64,000 bases of DNA, taken from positions 4,724,001 through 4,788,000 of the forward strand of contig NZ_CP133319.1 of the NCBI RefSeq assembly GCF_038811545.1, written 5' to 3'. The position numbers were made by a program, and so were the translations under genes. Under the pieces are notes generated by a model. The model worked only from the letters and a program-made list of their open reading frames with translations, was not told the origin of the DNA and ran no database searches. Numbering within the stretch: position 1 is the first letter of the stretch; every line of letters starts with the position of its first letter. Below are positions 1 to 8,277 of the stretch, piece by piece. This stretch comes from Rhodoligotrophos sp. CJ14. GTDB taxonomy: Bacteria > Pseudomonadota > Alphaproteobacteria > Rhizobiales > Im1.

Positions 1-797
1 TCGTAACGGCGTGCCATCATCGCCCAATGGGAGCCTCGCGGTGCGATGTCATCGCGCGGCACATCGAGGGGGGCGAAGGTGAGCAGTGGCGAGCCTTCGA
101 GATCGCCGGGCATGAGAAAGCGGCCTGGCGGCAGGAACGACAGCGCCACCTGCTCATCGCGGCAGGCAATGAGATAGCGCCGGAAGGCCTCGGCCGACTT
201 GACCGCCAGGGGTTCATCCGCCGGGGCCGTCGGATCGCGTGTCGCAAGCAGCGCATGCCATTCGGCAGCCTTTGCCTGGCTTGCCGGCCTCCGGCTCGCC
301 GCGATCATTTCAGCCGACCATTGCTCATAGGTGAGATCGAGCAGCGGCAGATCCAGCAGCCATTCGCCGGGATAGTCCACAATATCGACATGCAGACGGT
401 TGCGCCCGAGCCGGCGGGCAATGGTGCTGCGCGGCAGGAACTCGACCGTGAGCCGCAACTGGCTCATGCGACGGGTGCTCTCCGGCCAGTGCCGGTCATC
501 CCCGATCAGCGCCTCGATATGATCCTCATAGGCAAACCGAGGCACTGCATCATCCGGCTGCGGCTCGAGATAGGCGCGGAGGATGCGCTGTTCGGCCTGG
601 GGGTCGAACAGCGGCAGCCGCCCGCCTTGCAGGAGGTTATGAACGAGCGCGGTGATGAACACCGTCTTCCCCGAGCGCGACAGTCCCGTCACCCCGAGCC
701 TGAGCGAGGGATTGCCGAAGGCGCCGGCATAATCTGCAAGTTCGCTGAGCGCGATCAGACTGCGGTCGGCCAGCTTTCCAAGACCGGTGCGCGCCAC
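1..797 (-). CDS. ycjX: YcjX-family (DUF463) GTPase-like protein, 5' part only
   Basis: The reading frame runs off the left edge of the window, so only the first 265 or so codons are present. The N-terminal part contains a P-loop (GLSRSGKT, about residues 37-44) followed by FITALVHNLL, which is characteristic of the YcjX/DUF463 family of predicted nucleoside-triphosphate-binding proteins. A later VDIVDYPGEW segment resembles the DxxG switch of GTPases and is also family-typical. The start is taken as the GTG at 797, two bases beyond the stop of the upstream phosphatase gene. The function is not established; in other proteobacteria the family sits in stress-related operons. The family call is firm, the start less so. 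Confidence 0.85.
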   Translation of the reverse strand, partial: MARTGLGKLADRSLIALSELADYAGAFGNPSLRLGVTGLSRSGKTVFITALVHNLLQGGRLPLFDPQAEQRILRAYLEPQPDDAVPRFAYEDHIEALIGDDRHWPESTRRMSQLRLTVEFLPRSTIARRLGRNRLHVDIVDYPGEWLLDLPLLDLTYEQWSAEMIAASRRPASQAKAAEWHALLATRDPTAPADEPLAVKSAEAFRRYLIACRDEQVALSFLPPGRFLMPGDLEGSPLLTFAPLDVPRDDIAPRGSHWAMMARRY

Positions 798-798
798 C

Positions 799-1326
799 CT
801 AGACCCCCAGATCCCGGGGTGTGGTGAAGCTCACCATCTCTCCGGTACCCGGCTCGATGGTGCTCCAGTGATCGGCCGCAAAGTCGATCACGGCGAGGCC
901 TGCCGTGGGATATTTGGTGGCGATCCGGTCCCGCACCAGGCTGAGGCCTGCCCGGCCGAGCGCAAGAGCGGCGCCCTCGAGGCTCGGATTATGACCGATG
1001 ACCATGAGCGGCGAGGGGGAGGGGCTGTCCTTGACAGCGCGGATCGCGTCGATCACCGCGGATCCATCGCCGAAATCATAGAGATTATCGATGATTCGCG
1101 TTTCGATGGCGCGCGGCAGGGCGGGTCGTGCCAGCTCGAGCGTGCTGAGGGCGCGAACCGCGGGAGAGCAGAGAATGAGCATCGGCAGGAGCTCCTTGCC
1201 CGCCATGAACACCCCCATGGCGGTCGCTGCTCTGCGCCCGCGGCCATTGAGCGGTCGCGCGCTGTCCGCCAGACCGCTTTCCGACCAACTCGATTTTGCA
1301 TGGCGCAGGAGCATCAAGCGCAGCAT
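799..1326 (-). CDS. SixA-like phosphohistidine phosphatase (histidine phosphatase superfamily)
   Basis: This 175-residue protein begins MLRLMLLRHAKSSW, which holds the RHG-type catalytic motif (Arg8-His9) of the histidine phosphatase superfamily. A second superfamily motif, VIGHNPSLE, lies near residue 112. Its length and sequence match SixA-type phosphohistidine phosphatases, small cytoplasmic enzymes that remove phosphate from histidine in phosphorelay proteins; the actual substrate here is unknown. A good ribosome site (GCAGGAGC) precedes the ATG. The gene lies 38 bases after metA and is followed within two bases by the YcjX gene, so the three are probably cotranscribed. Confidence 0.85.
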   Translation of the reverse strand: MLRLMLLRHAKSSWSESGLADSARPLNGRGRRAATAMGVFMAGKELLPMLILCSPAVRALSTLELARPALPRAIETRIIDNLYDFGDGSAVIDAIRAVKDSPSPSPLMVIGHNPSLEGAALALGRAGLSLVRDRIATKYPTAGLAVIDFAADHWSTIEPGTGEMVSFTTPRDLGV

Positions 1327-1364
1327 GGGTCAGCTCCTGCAAAGGGAGAGTTAAGCCTAAGCCG

Positions 1365-2327
1365 TCAAGACGCGCGCCGCACCGGCTCATGCGTGACGAC
1401 GGGCGCCTTGGACGTGCCGATCTCGTCGATATTGAAGGGCGTGGTCTGATAGACCTCGTTGATCCAATTGCCGAACAGCAAATGCGCATGGCTGCGCCAG
1501 CGGTTCTCCGGTGCCGCATATGGGTCATCGTTCGGATAGTAGTTGCGCGGCAGCTTGATGGCCTTGCCCGCATTGCGGTCGCGCCAATATTCATCACCCA
1601 GGCTGCGGCTGTCATATTCCAGGTGATTGAACATATAGAGCGCGCGGCGCGGCGCATCATGCAACAGGCAGAGCCCGGCCTCGTCCGACTCCATCAGAAC
1701 TTCTATTCCCGAGGACTTCGGCAGATCCTGGCGGCGGTTCTCGGTCCAGCGCGATACCGGCACCGAGAAATCGTCGGAAAAGCCGCGCAAATAGGGCGAT
1801 GAGGGCTTCAGGTTCTTGTGCCGGAACACCCCGAAGGCCTTCTCCTTCAATTCATACTTCGGCACACGGTGGAAATGCCACAGGGCGGCCTGTGCACCCC
1901 AGCAGACGGCGAACAGCGAATGCACATTCGTCTGCGTCCACTCGAAGATCCGCGTAAGCTCTCGCCAATAGGTGACCCGCTCGAAATCGAGCAGCTCCAC
2001 TGGCGCTCCCGTGATGATGAAGCCGTCGAACTTCTCTTCCCGCAGGCTCTCCCAGGGGCGATAAAAGGTCAGCATATGCTCGGCGGGTGTGTTCTTCGGC
2101 GTATGGCTCGACAGGGACATGAGCGACAGCTCGACCTGCAGCGGGGTAGCGCCGACAAGCCGGGCGAACTGAGTCTCGGTCCGCTCCTTGTTGGGCATGA
2201 GATTGAGGAGCGCGATGCGCAGCGGGCGCACATCCTGCCGGATGGCGTCATCCTCGGTCATGACCATCACGCCCTCGCTCTCGAGGGTTGCTCGTGCGGG
2301 CAGATGATTGGGGATCTTGATCGGCAT
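1365..2327 (-). CDS. metA: homoserine O-acetyltransferase (MetA type)
   Basis: MetA acylates the hydroxyl of L-homoserine at the first committed step of methionine synthesis. The 320-residue length is normal for MetA. Visible landmarks are the acyl-acceptor Cys142 in VCWGAQA and His235/Glu237 in MFNHLEYD, the catalytic residues known for the family. Residue 111 is glutamate ([10 protein letters not shown]). In studied MetA proteins Glu111 goes with acetyl-CoA and Gly111 (as in E. coli) with succinyl-CoA, so acetyltransferase activity is inferred. The gene is transcribed leftward, first of a likely metA-phosphatase-ycjX unit. A dyad-rich leader lies 54-90 bases upstream (see 2381-2417). Confidence 0.95.
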   Translation of the reverse strand: MPIKIPNHLPARATLESEGVMVMTEDDAIRQDVRPLRIALLNLMPNKERTETQFARLVGATPLQVELSLMSLSSHTPKNTPAEHMLTFYRPWESLREEKFDGFIITGAPVELLDFERVTYWRELTRIFEWTQTNVHSLFAVCWGAQAALWHFHRVPKYELKEKAFGVFRHKNLKPSSPYLRGFSDDFSVPVSRWTENRRQDLPKSSGIEVLMESDEAGLCLLHDAPRRALYMFNHLEYDSRSLGDEYWRDRNAGKAIKLPRNYYPNDDPYAAPENRWRSHAHLLFGNWINEVYQTTPFNIDEIGTSKAPVVTHEPVRRAS

Positions 2328-2380
2328 CCCAAAAGCCTTTCCTCAAGCCTGCTCAATATGCAGCGGGCGGGGTCCCGTCA

Positions 2381-2417
2381 TTGCGGTTGATTTAGGACGT
2401 TCACCGTCCGCCCGCAA
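2381..2417 (-). promoter_or_regulatory. nested inverted repeats in the metA leader/promoter
   Basis: TTGCGG at 2381-2386 pairs with CCGCAA at 2412-2417, and inside it GGACG (2395-2399) pairs with CGTCC (2405-2409) around a 5-base loop. Read on the minus strand, the same DNA also gives TTGCGG, 17 bases, TAAATC, which could be a -35/-10 pair with a palindromic operator in the spacer. SAM-responsive leaders are common before alphaproteobacterial metA, but I could not match the SAM-II core here. The symmetry is seen; the function is inferred. Confidence 0.4.
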
Positions 2418-2554
2418 GTCTAAGCGTTTTCCGGGCCCGGCCCGCAGCCAGGACAGCATGGTTGCGAAGGCTTTACCGAAATCTGGGATCATCCCCCGGC
2501 CTGCATCATGTGGATGTGGGGTCCAAATGTCCGAGTTCGGATCTGGAGGAAGAG

Positions 2555-2848
2555 ATGAATTTCTCGAAATTGACATGGGCCGCCGTGCTTGCTGCGGCGA
2601 TCATGTCCAATGCCGCAACGCCGATGCCGGCCCAGGCACACGGCCATGGCGGCGGTGCCTTCGTGGGTGGTCTTATTGCAGGGGCCGTCGTAGGCGGCGC
2701 AGTTGCTGCCGCGTCCAGGCCCTATCCCTATTACCACATGCACCCTCGCGCCTATTACGGCCCGGGCTGCGGTTACTATCCCTACCCGCCTTGCGCGCCG
2801 GTCTATGCGCCACCGCCTCCACCTCCGCCTTATTACTATCCGCGCTGA
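2555..2848 (+). CDS. small exported Gly/Pro/Tyr-rich protein
   Basis: A 97-residue protein with a clear signal peptide (MNFSKLTWAAVLAAAIM, cleavage probably after AQA near residue 28). It continues with a His/Gly patch, a glycine-zipper-like hydrophobic stretch (GGLIAGAVVGGAV), and a C-terminal tail rich in Tyr and Pro with a run of eight prolines. The start is set by a strong ribosome site (GGAGGAAGAG) just before the ATG at 2555; an in-frame upstream extension lacks one. Such short exported proteins are common in Rhizobiales and have no assigned role. The stop codon lies inside a 6-bp hairpin (2841-2856). Confidence 0.7.
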   Translation: MNFSKLTWAAVLAAAIMSNAATPMPAQAHGHGGGAFVGGLIAGAVVGGAVAAASRPYPYYHMHPRAYYGPGCGYYPYPPCAPVYAPPPPPPPYYYPR

Positions 2849-2922
2849 GCAGCGCGTGAGCGAATGTCTGGAACCTATAATGGTGCGGGCCGTCAGGCTC
2901 GACCATTGATCGAGGATCGAAA

Positions 2923-3420
2923 GTGATGATCAGGTTGATGTTGGCTGCAGGACTTCTGTCCGCGGCGTGTCTCACTCCGGCTTTGGCGCAAAACCCCGGA
3001 GGCAAAGCAGGCGGCGCTCAGCCTGCCCACCCGCACCATGCGGCGATGGATGCGCAATCCAAGGAGAATCTCGAGGCACTGAAGCCGCTCGACTGCACCG
3101 TGCAACGGGTCGTGATCTGTGACCACAAGGGTGAATGCAGCAAGTCCGAGACCTTCGGTGAGATGCCGCTGCCGGCCAAGATGCTTGCCGATCCCCTGCG
3201 CCGGATTCTGGCCGGCGTGAGCAAGGATGGTCTGCCCCACCTCTCGGCCATTCACCTCTATGGCCAGAACGAGAACGATCTCACGGCCCAGGGCATGGAT
3301 GGTGAGGTGAGCTGGATGCTGGTGGCCGACCGGAAGGACGACACCATGACCTTCTCCGCATCCTCCGATAACAAGATCATGACCGGCTTCGGCATCTGCA
3401 AGGACATCGACGAGCAGTAA
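2923..3420 (+). CDS. exported protein of unknown function
   Basis: A 165-residue protein with a signal peptide (LMLAAGLLSAACLTPALA, cleavage likely after ALA-Q). The mature part has four cysteines, in LDCTVQ, VVICDH, GECSK and GICKD, which suggests disulfides in the periplasm. The frame can start at the GTG at 2923 or the ATG at 2926; both follow GAGGATCG. I do not recognise the family. It follows the other small exported gene by 74 bases in the same direction and may share its transcript. Confidence 0.65.
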   Translation: MMIRLMLAAGLLSAACLTPALAQNPGGKAGGAQPAHPHHAAMDAQSKENLEALKPLDCTVQRVVICDHKGECSKSETFGEMPLPAKMLADPLRRILAGVSKDGLPHLSAIHLYGQNENDLTAQGMDGEVSWMLVADRKDDTMTFSASSDNKIMTGFGICKDIDEQ

Positions 3421-3471
3421 GCGGGTGAAGCGCGCTCAAGAGCCGGATGGCAGGCGATACAATGGCGATCT

Positions 3472-3495
3472 GCCCGTTTCATCAATGGAACGGGC
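3472..3495. repeat. inverted repeat between the exported gene and rsmH
   Basis: GCCCGTT (3472-3478) and AACGGGC (3489-3495) form a perfect 7-bp stem with a 10-base loop, 52 bases after the preceding stop codon. No T-run follows, so it is at best a weak or Rho-assisted terminator. The surrounding gap 3421-3657 is where mraZ would be expected in many dcw clusters; no MraZ-like frame is present in it. Confidence 0.35.
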
Positions 3496-3657
3496 GAATT
3501 GGCAACACCGCGGACATTATCGTGGATGGACCGCTCGGGAGCGCTTTTGGCAACAAATTGTTAAGCCTGTGCAGCGCAGAGTGCTAGGCGCCAGTAACTG
3601 GCTGTTCTGCATTGGCTATTCTGGTCACGAATCCGGGCTGCCGTCGAGTTTTCTTTC

Positions 3658-4683
3658 ATGCCTGCCTCAACGAACGAACAAAGATCGGGCGGCCATGTCC
3701 CGGTGCTCCTTGCCGAGGTGATAGGCGCTTTGGCGCCGGGGCCGGGGGAGATTTTCATCGACGGAACCTTTGGTGCAGGAGGCTATACCAGGGCCATTCT
3801 TGCAGCAGCACCCGACACGCGCGTGCTTGCGATCGACCGGGACGCGGATGCGCTCGCAGCGGGCAGGGCGCTTGCGCAGCAATTCGAAGGCCGGCTGTCG
3901 CTCATCCCAGGCCGGTTCAGCGAAATGGAGGCGCTGGCGCGCGCGGCGGATGCCCCTGAGGTCGACGGGGTGACCCTCGATGTCGGTGTGTCCTCCATGC
4001 AGCTCGACCAGCCTGAGCGCGGCTTTTCCTTTGTCGCCGATGGTCCTCTCGATATGCGCATGGGCAAGTCCGGTCCAAGCGCTGCCGATCTCATCGCCAC
4101 CTGTTCCGAACGTCAGCTTGCCGACATCATCTTCCAGCTTGGCGAGGAGCGGAAATCGCGCACGATTGCGCGAGCCATCGTCAGGACCAGGACCCTCGCG
4201 CCCATCACGCGCACCCTTCAGCTCGCCGAGGTGATCGAGCGAGCCGTCGGAGGCCGGCGTCCGCAAGATCGCATTCACCCTGCCACCCGAACCTTTCAAG
4301 CCCTGCGCATCATGGTGAACGATGAATTGGGCGAGCTTGCCCGCGGCCTCAGCGCTGCCGAACGTCTGCTCAAGCCGGGCGGGCGGCTCGCGGTGGTGTC
4401 CTTTCACTCCCTTGAGGACCGGATCGTGAAGCGGTTCCTCAGCGGTCGCACCGGCCACAGTCCGCGCACATCCCGCCACTTGCCGGAGCAGCAACAGGTC
4501 TCGCCGAGTTTTGAGCCTATAGGTCGGGGCGCGATTGCTCCGGGCGAAGCGGAAGTCACAGCCAATCCCCGCGCCCGCTCTGCCAAGCTGCGTGCCGCGC
4601 GCCGCACGAATGCTGCCGCGATCCCGCTGGATCTCGCCGAGACGGGTGTTCCACCGATCGCATTGGAGCCGATGCCATGCTGA
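3658..4683 (+). CDS. rsmH: 16S rRNA (cytosine-1402-N4) methyltransferase RsmH (MraW)
   Basis: RsmH uses SAM to methylate N4 of C1402 in the decoding centre of 16S rRNA. The 341-residue protein starts with the family signature HVPVLLAEV and has the SAM-binding segment [16 protein letters not shown] near residue 36. It also shows [12 protein letters not shown] and [13 protein letters not shown] near the C-terminal half, both diagnostic for RsmH. It is the first gene of the dcw cluster here, with no mraZ before it. Its last seven bases overlap ftsL, which supports co-translation. Confidence 0.96.
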   Translation: MPASTNEQRSGGHVPVLLAEVIGALAPGPGEIFIDGTFGAGGYTRAILAAAPDTRVLAIDRDADALAAGRALAQQFEGRLSLIPGRFSEMEALARAADAPEVDGVTLDVGVSSMQLDQPERGFSFVADGPLDMRMGKSGPSAADLIATCSERQLADIIFQLGEERKSRTIARAIVRTRTLAPITRTLQLAEVIERAVGGRRPQDRIHPATRTFQALRIMVNDELGELARGLSAAERLLKPGGRLAVVSFHSLEDRIVKRFLSGRTGHSPRTSRHLPEQQQVSPSFEPIGRGAIAPGEAEVTANPRARSAKLRAARRTNAAAIPLDLAETGVPPIALEPMPC

Positions 4684-5027
4684 GGGTGATCAATGGCATT
4701 CTCGTCGTCTGTCTGCTCGCTGTGGCCTTCTGGCTCTATCAGCTTGAATATCAGGCACGCGTCGCCGAGGACCGGATCGCGACGATCAAGCGCGAGATGA
4801 CCGGCGAATACGAGGCGATCAGACTGTTGCGGGCTGAATGGGCCAATCTCACCCGCCCTCACCGCATCGAGGAGCTTGCGCGCAAGCACCTGACGCTCGC
4901 ACCGCTCAAGCCTCAGCAGATCATCGCCGCCCATGACCTGGCGACGGCCATTCCCGAATTCGACCGCTTCCGCCAGCCGGACCGCGATGGCGATCCGATT
5001 GCAAATCTTCTCGAAGGATTGGAATGA
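4677..5027 (+). CDS. ftsL: cell division protein FtsL
   Basis: A 116-residue bitopic membrane protein with a short N-terminus, one transmembrane helix (about residues 5-22) and a periplasmic heptad-like stretch (about 25-65). This is the layout of FtsL, which forms a coiled-coil complex with FtsB and FtsQ and activates septal wall synthesis by FtsW-FtsI. The sequence [21 protein letters not shown] matches the conserved part of alphaproteobacterial FtsL in style. Its position between rsmH and ftsI, overlapping both (7 and 4 bases), makes the call secure despite weak conservation. Confidence 0.9.
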   Translation: MLRVINGILVVCLLAVAFWLYQLEYQARVAEDRIATIKREMTGEYEAIRLLRAEWANLTRPHRIEELARKHLTLAPLKPQQIIAAHDLATAIPEFDRFRQPDRDGDPIANLLEGLE

Positions 5028-6754
5028 TGGAGATGCGCACCCGCTCCAGCGCGCATGAGACAATCCAGGCGCTCACCGGACGCAAGCTGGCGGAATCGGC
5101 TTTTGGCATCCAGTTGAAGGGTCACAAGCGCGCGCGTCTCGTCATCATCTTTTTCCTGATCGCATTTTCCGCCGTGGCTGTCCGCTTGGGCCAGCTCACC
5201 ATAGGCACGCCGCGCCCGGTCGAGGTGTCTCGCGAGCCCGGCGACAAGATCCCACGGCCCGAAATCGTCGACCGCAATGGTGAGCTCCTCGCCACCGACA
5301 TCCAGGTCGCATCCCTCTATGCCGATCCACGCAAGATCATTGATATCGACGAGGCGGTCGAGCTCCTCACCGCCAATGTGCCCCGCATCGATGCGTCGGA
5401 CGTGCGCCGTAAGCTTTCCGATCGCAAGCGTGCCTTCGTCTGGCTCGCCCGCCAGATCAGCCCGGAAGAGCAGGCCATCATCCACAATCTCGGCATCCCT
5501 GGCATCGGCTTCCGCTGGGAGCGGCAGCGGGTCTATCCCAATGGCAGGCTCGCATCCCATGTTCTCGGCTTCGTTGACATTGACAACCGGGGCATCGCGG
5601 GCATCGAGCGCTATCTCGATGATCAGGGACAGATCCTCGTTGCCGCCCTGGCTGACCCGCTCGAGGCGAAAACCGGACCGGTATCCCTGGCGCTTGATCT
5701 TCGCGTCCAATATGCCATGACCGACGAGCTGCAGAAGGCGATAGAGAAGTTCCACGCCCTTGCCGGCGCCGGCGTTGTGATGGACGTGCATACCGGCGAG
5801 ATCATCGCCATGGCGTCCCTCCCGGACTTCAATCCCAACGATCCCCGTGAGGCGCTGGATAAGAACAATATGAACCGGCTGACCACGGCGGTTTATGAGA
5901 TGGGCTCGACCTTCAAGACGGTCACCTTTGCCATGGCCTTGGATAATGGCGTGAGCATGCAGTCACGCTGGGACGCGCGTGGCTCGCTGGTCATCGGCCG
6001 CTCGCGCATCGGCGATTTCCGGGGGGAGAACCGAATTTTAAGTCTCCCTGAGGTCTTTACTTACTCATCGAATATCGGCACCGCTCGCATGGCACTGGAC
6101 CAAGGCATAGAGAAGCATCAGGCATTCCTGCGCAAGCTCGGTTTCTTTGACCGGCTGCGCACGGAGATTCCGGAAACGGCCACGCCCCTGGTCCCGGCGC
6201 GTTGGGGCAAGATCTCCACCGCCACCATCGCCTTTGGCCATGGCATCTCGGTTGCGCCCTTGCGTCTTCTGTCGGCCGTCGCATCGTTCATGAATGGTGG
6301 CAGGCTGGTTCATCCGACCTTTCTCAAGCGCGATGCGAGCCTGATGGAAGATCAAGCACCTCAGGTGATCAAGCCCGAGACATCCGACAAGATGCGCTGG
6401 CTTCTGCGCCAGAATGCGCTGGTTGGCAGCGCGAAGAAGGCCAATGTCGAGGGCTATCGGGTGGGCGGCAAGACCGGATCGGCTGAGAAGGTTCTCAACG
6501 GCCGCTACAGCAAGGGCAAGAACGTCACCAACTTCATCGCCGGCTTCCCCATGGAGAAGCCGCGCTATCTGGTGTTCGTCCTGCTGGATGAACCGCAGGC
6601 CTTGAAAGAGACATATGGGTTTAGGACATCTGGCTGGAACGCTGTTCCCACGGGCGGCAAGATCATCGAGCGCATCGCGCCGCTATTGGATGTGACGCCG
6701 AAATTCGACGGCAAGGACACCAATTTGACCGTGGCCGGCGCCGCGTTTCAGTGA
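5024..6754 (+). CDS. ftsI: septal peptidoglycan transpeptidase FtsI (PBP3)
   Basis: FtsI crosslinks new peptidoglycan at the septum as partner of FtsW. The 576-residue protein has an N-terminal transmembrane helix (about residues 38-56), a pedestal domain, and a penicillin-binding transpeptidase domain. All three active-site motifs are present: S295-TFK, S348-SN and K483-TG. It begins in an ATGA overlap with the ftsL stop. The length is normal for alphaproteobacterial FtsI. Confidence 0.97.
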   Translation: MMEMRTRSSAHETIQALTGRKLAESAFGIQLKGHKRARLVIIFFLIAFSAVAVRLGQLTIGTPRPVEVSREPGDKIPRPEIVDRNGELLATDIQVASLYADPRKIIDIDEAVELLTANVPRIDASDVRRKLSDRKRAFVWLARQISPEEQAIIHNLGIPGIGFRWERQRVYPNGRLASHVLGFVDIDNRGIAGIERYLDDQGQILVAALADPLEAKTGPVSLALDLRVQYAMTDELQKAIEKFHALAGAGVVMDVHTGEIIAMASLPDFNPNDPREALDKNNMNRLTTAVYEMGSTFKTVTFAMALDNGVSMQSRWDARGSLVIGRSRIGDFRGENRILSLPEVFTYSSNIGTARMALDQGIEKHQAFLRKLGFFDRLRTEIPETATPLVPARWGKISTATIAFGHGISVAPLRLLSAVASFMNGGRLVHPTFLKRDASLMEDQAPQVIKPETSDKMRWLLRQNALVGSAKKANVEGYRVGGKTGSAEKVLNGRYSKGKNVTNFIAGFPMEKPRYLVFVLLDEPQALKETYGFRTSGWNAVPTGGKIIERIAPLLDVTPKFDGKDTNLTVAGAAFQ

Positions 6755-6807
6755 GCAGCGCGGGCCAACGAGGGGATGACTGCCCGATCGGGCAACGAGG
6801 AGGGGCC

Positions 6808-8277
6808 ATGCGGCTCGACGCAGTGATCGGTTCTGATGCCAGGCTCGAGGCGGCTCATGCCGCGCTCGAGGTGAAAGGGCTCACGGCAGATAGCCGGGCG
6901 GTTGCGCCCGGCTATCTGTTTGCGGCGATCAAAGGTGTGAAGGCGGACGGTGCCGCTTACGTCCCGAGCGCGCGGGCAAAAGGTGCAATTGCAGTACTCG
7001 CCGAGCAAGATGCGGCGATCGACGCCGGCGAGCTCCCGGTAATCCGCGTGTCCAATCCCCGAGCGACCCTTGCGCGTGCCGCGGCCCGCTTCTATGGCGC
7101 CCAGCCCGAAACCGTCATTGCCGTGACCGGCACCAATGGCAAGACTTCGGTTGCAGCCTTCACCCGCCAGATCTGGGCCCATCTCGGACAGGCGGCGGCG
7201 AGCATCGGTACGGTGGGCATCATCTCGCCCAAAGGCCAGCGTAAGCTCCAGCACACGACACCCGACCCGGTCGAGTTGCAGGAGGTCATGGCGGATCTTG
7301 CCCGTGAAGGGGTAACGCACGCGGCGATCGAAGCCTCGAGCCATGGCCTTGCCCAGCACCGTCTCGATGGGCTGACCCTTCGAGCCGGAGCCTTCACCAA
7401 TATCTCGCGCGATCACCTCGATTATCACCCCGATTTCGAGGACTATTTCTCAGCCAAGCTGCGCCTGTTCACCGACCTTCTCCCGGCGGGAGCCGCAGCG
7501 GTGATCAACGCGGATTTTCCGGAAGCCGAGCGTGTGATCACGGCAGCCCGCGCCCGGGGACTAAACGTGACGACCGTAGGCCATAAGGGCGAGACCATTC
7601 GCCTCCTGACGCAGCAGCGCAGTGCAACCGGCCAGGCCCTCGCCCTCTCGATTGAGGGAGAGCGCTTCACGCTCGACCTGCCGCTCGTGGGAGATTTCCA
7701 AGCCTCCAACGCTCTCGTTGCCTTGGGGCTTGCTCTTGCCACGGGCGTCAAACCAGGCGAGGTGATCCCGGCGCTCGAGCATCTCAAAGGCGCAACGGGC
7801 CGGCTTGAGCATGTCACAAGCCTCAATGGTGCCCAGGTCTTTGTCGATTTTGCCCATACGCCCGATGCCTTGGAGAATGCGATCACCGCGTTGCGGCCTT
7901 ATGCGGCCGGCAGGGTGATCGTGGTGTTCGGGGCGGGCGGCGACCGCGATCCCGGCAAGCGGCCGCAGATGGGGGCGACGGTTGCGAAATTTGCGGATCT
8001 GGCGATCGTCACTGATGATAATCCAAGGTCGGAGGATCCGGCGAAGATCCGCGCGCAAGTGCTGGCCGGCTGCCCCGGCGGGATCGACGGCGGTGACCGC
8101 CCGAGCGCCATCCGTCTCGGGCTCACCATGCTGAAGCCTGGCGACATTCTGGTCGTCGCCGGCAAAGGCCATGAGACTGGACAGGAGATCGCCGGCCGGG
8201 TGCTGCCGTTCAGCGATCAAGAGGAAATACGATTGGCAGCGCAGAACTATAATAAGAGCGAGGTCGCGAATGGCTGA
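6808..8277 (+). CDS. murE: UDP-MurNAc-tripeptide synthetase MurE (meso-diaminopimelate adding)
   Basis: MurE adds the third stem-peptide residue to UDP-MurNAc-L-Ala-D-Glu. The ATP-binding motif TGTNGKTS and the DNPR motif (DDNPRSEDP), which selects meso-diaminopimelate, are both present, so this is a Gram-negative type wall. The start is taken as the ATG at 6808, preceded by the strong ribosome site GAGGAGG, giving 489 residues. A GTG at 6751 overlapping the ftsI stop would add 19 residues (with no recognisable conservation) and cannot be excluded. The gene overlaps murF by 8 bases. Confidence 0.95.
   Translation: MRLDAVIGSDARLEAAHAALEVKGLTADSRAVAPGYLFAAIKGVKADGAAYVPSARAKGAIAVLAEQDAAIDAGELPVIRVSNPRATLARAAARFYGAQPETVIAVTGTNGKTSVAAFTRQIWAHLGQAAASIGTVGIISPKGQRKLQHTTPDPVELQEVMADLAREGVTHAAIEASSHGLAQHRLDGLTLRAGAFTNISRDHLDYHPDFEDYFSAKLRLFTDLLPAGAAAVINADFPEAERVITAARARGLNVTTVGHKGETIRLLTQQRSATGQALALSIEGERFTLDLPLVGDFQASNALVALGLALATGVKPGEVIPALEHLKGATGRLEHVTSLNGAQVFVDFAHTPDALENAITALRPYAAGRVIVVFGAGGDRDPGKRPQMGATVAKFADLAIVTDDNPRSEDPAKIRAQVLAGCPGGIDGGDRPSAIRLGLTMLKPGDILVVAGKGHETGQEIAGRVLPFSDQEEIRLAAQNYNKSEVANG

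Noticed and set aside
27-827. 266-codon rightward frame at the left edge
   Set aside because: The opposite strand encodes a clear YcjX-family protein with a P-loop, so this frame is its shadow.
2328-2460. SAM-II riboswitch before metA
   Set aside because: The region has strong dyads, but I could not identify the conserved SAM-II core elements in order; kept only as an unspecified regulatory candidate.
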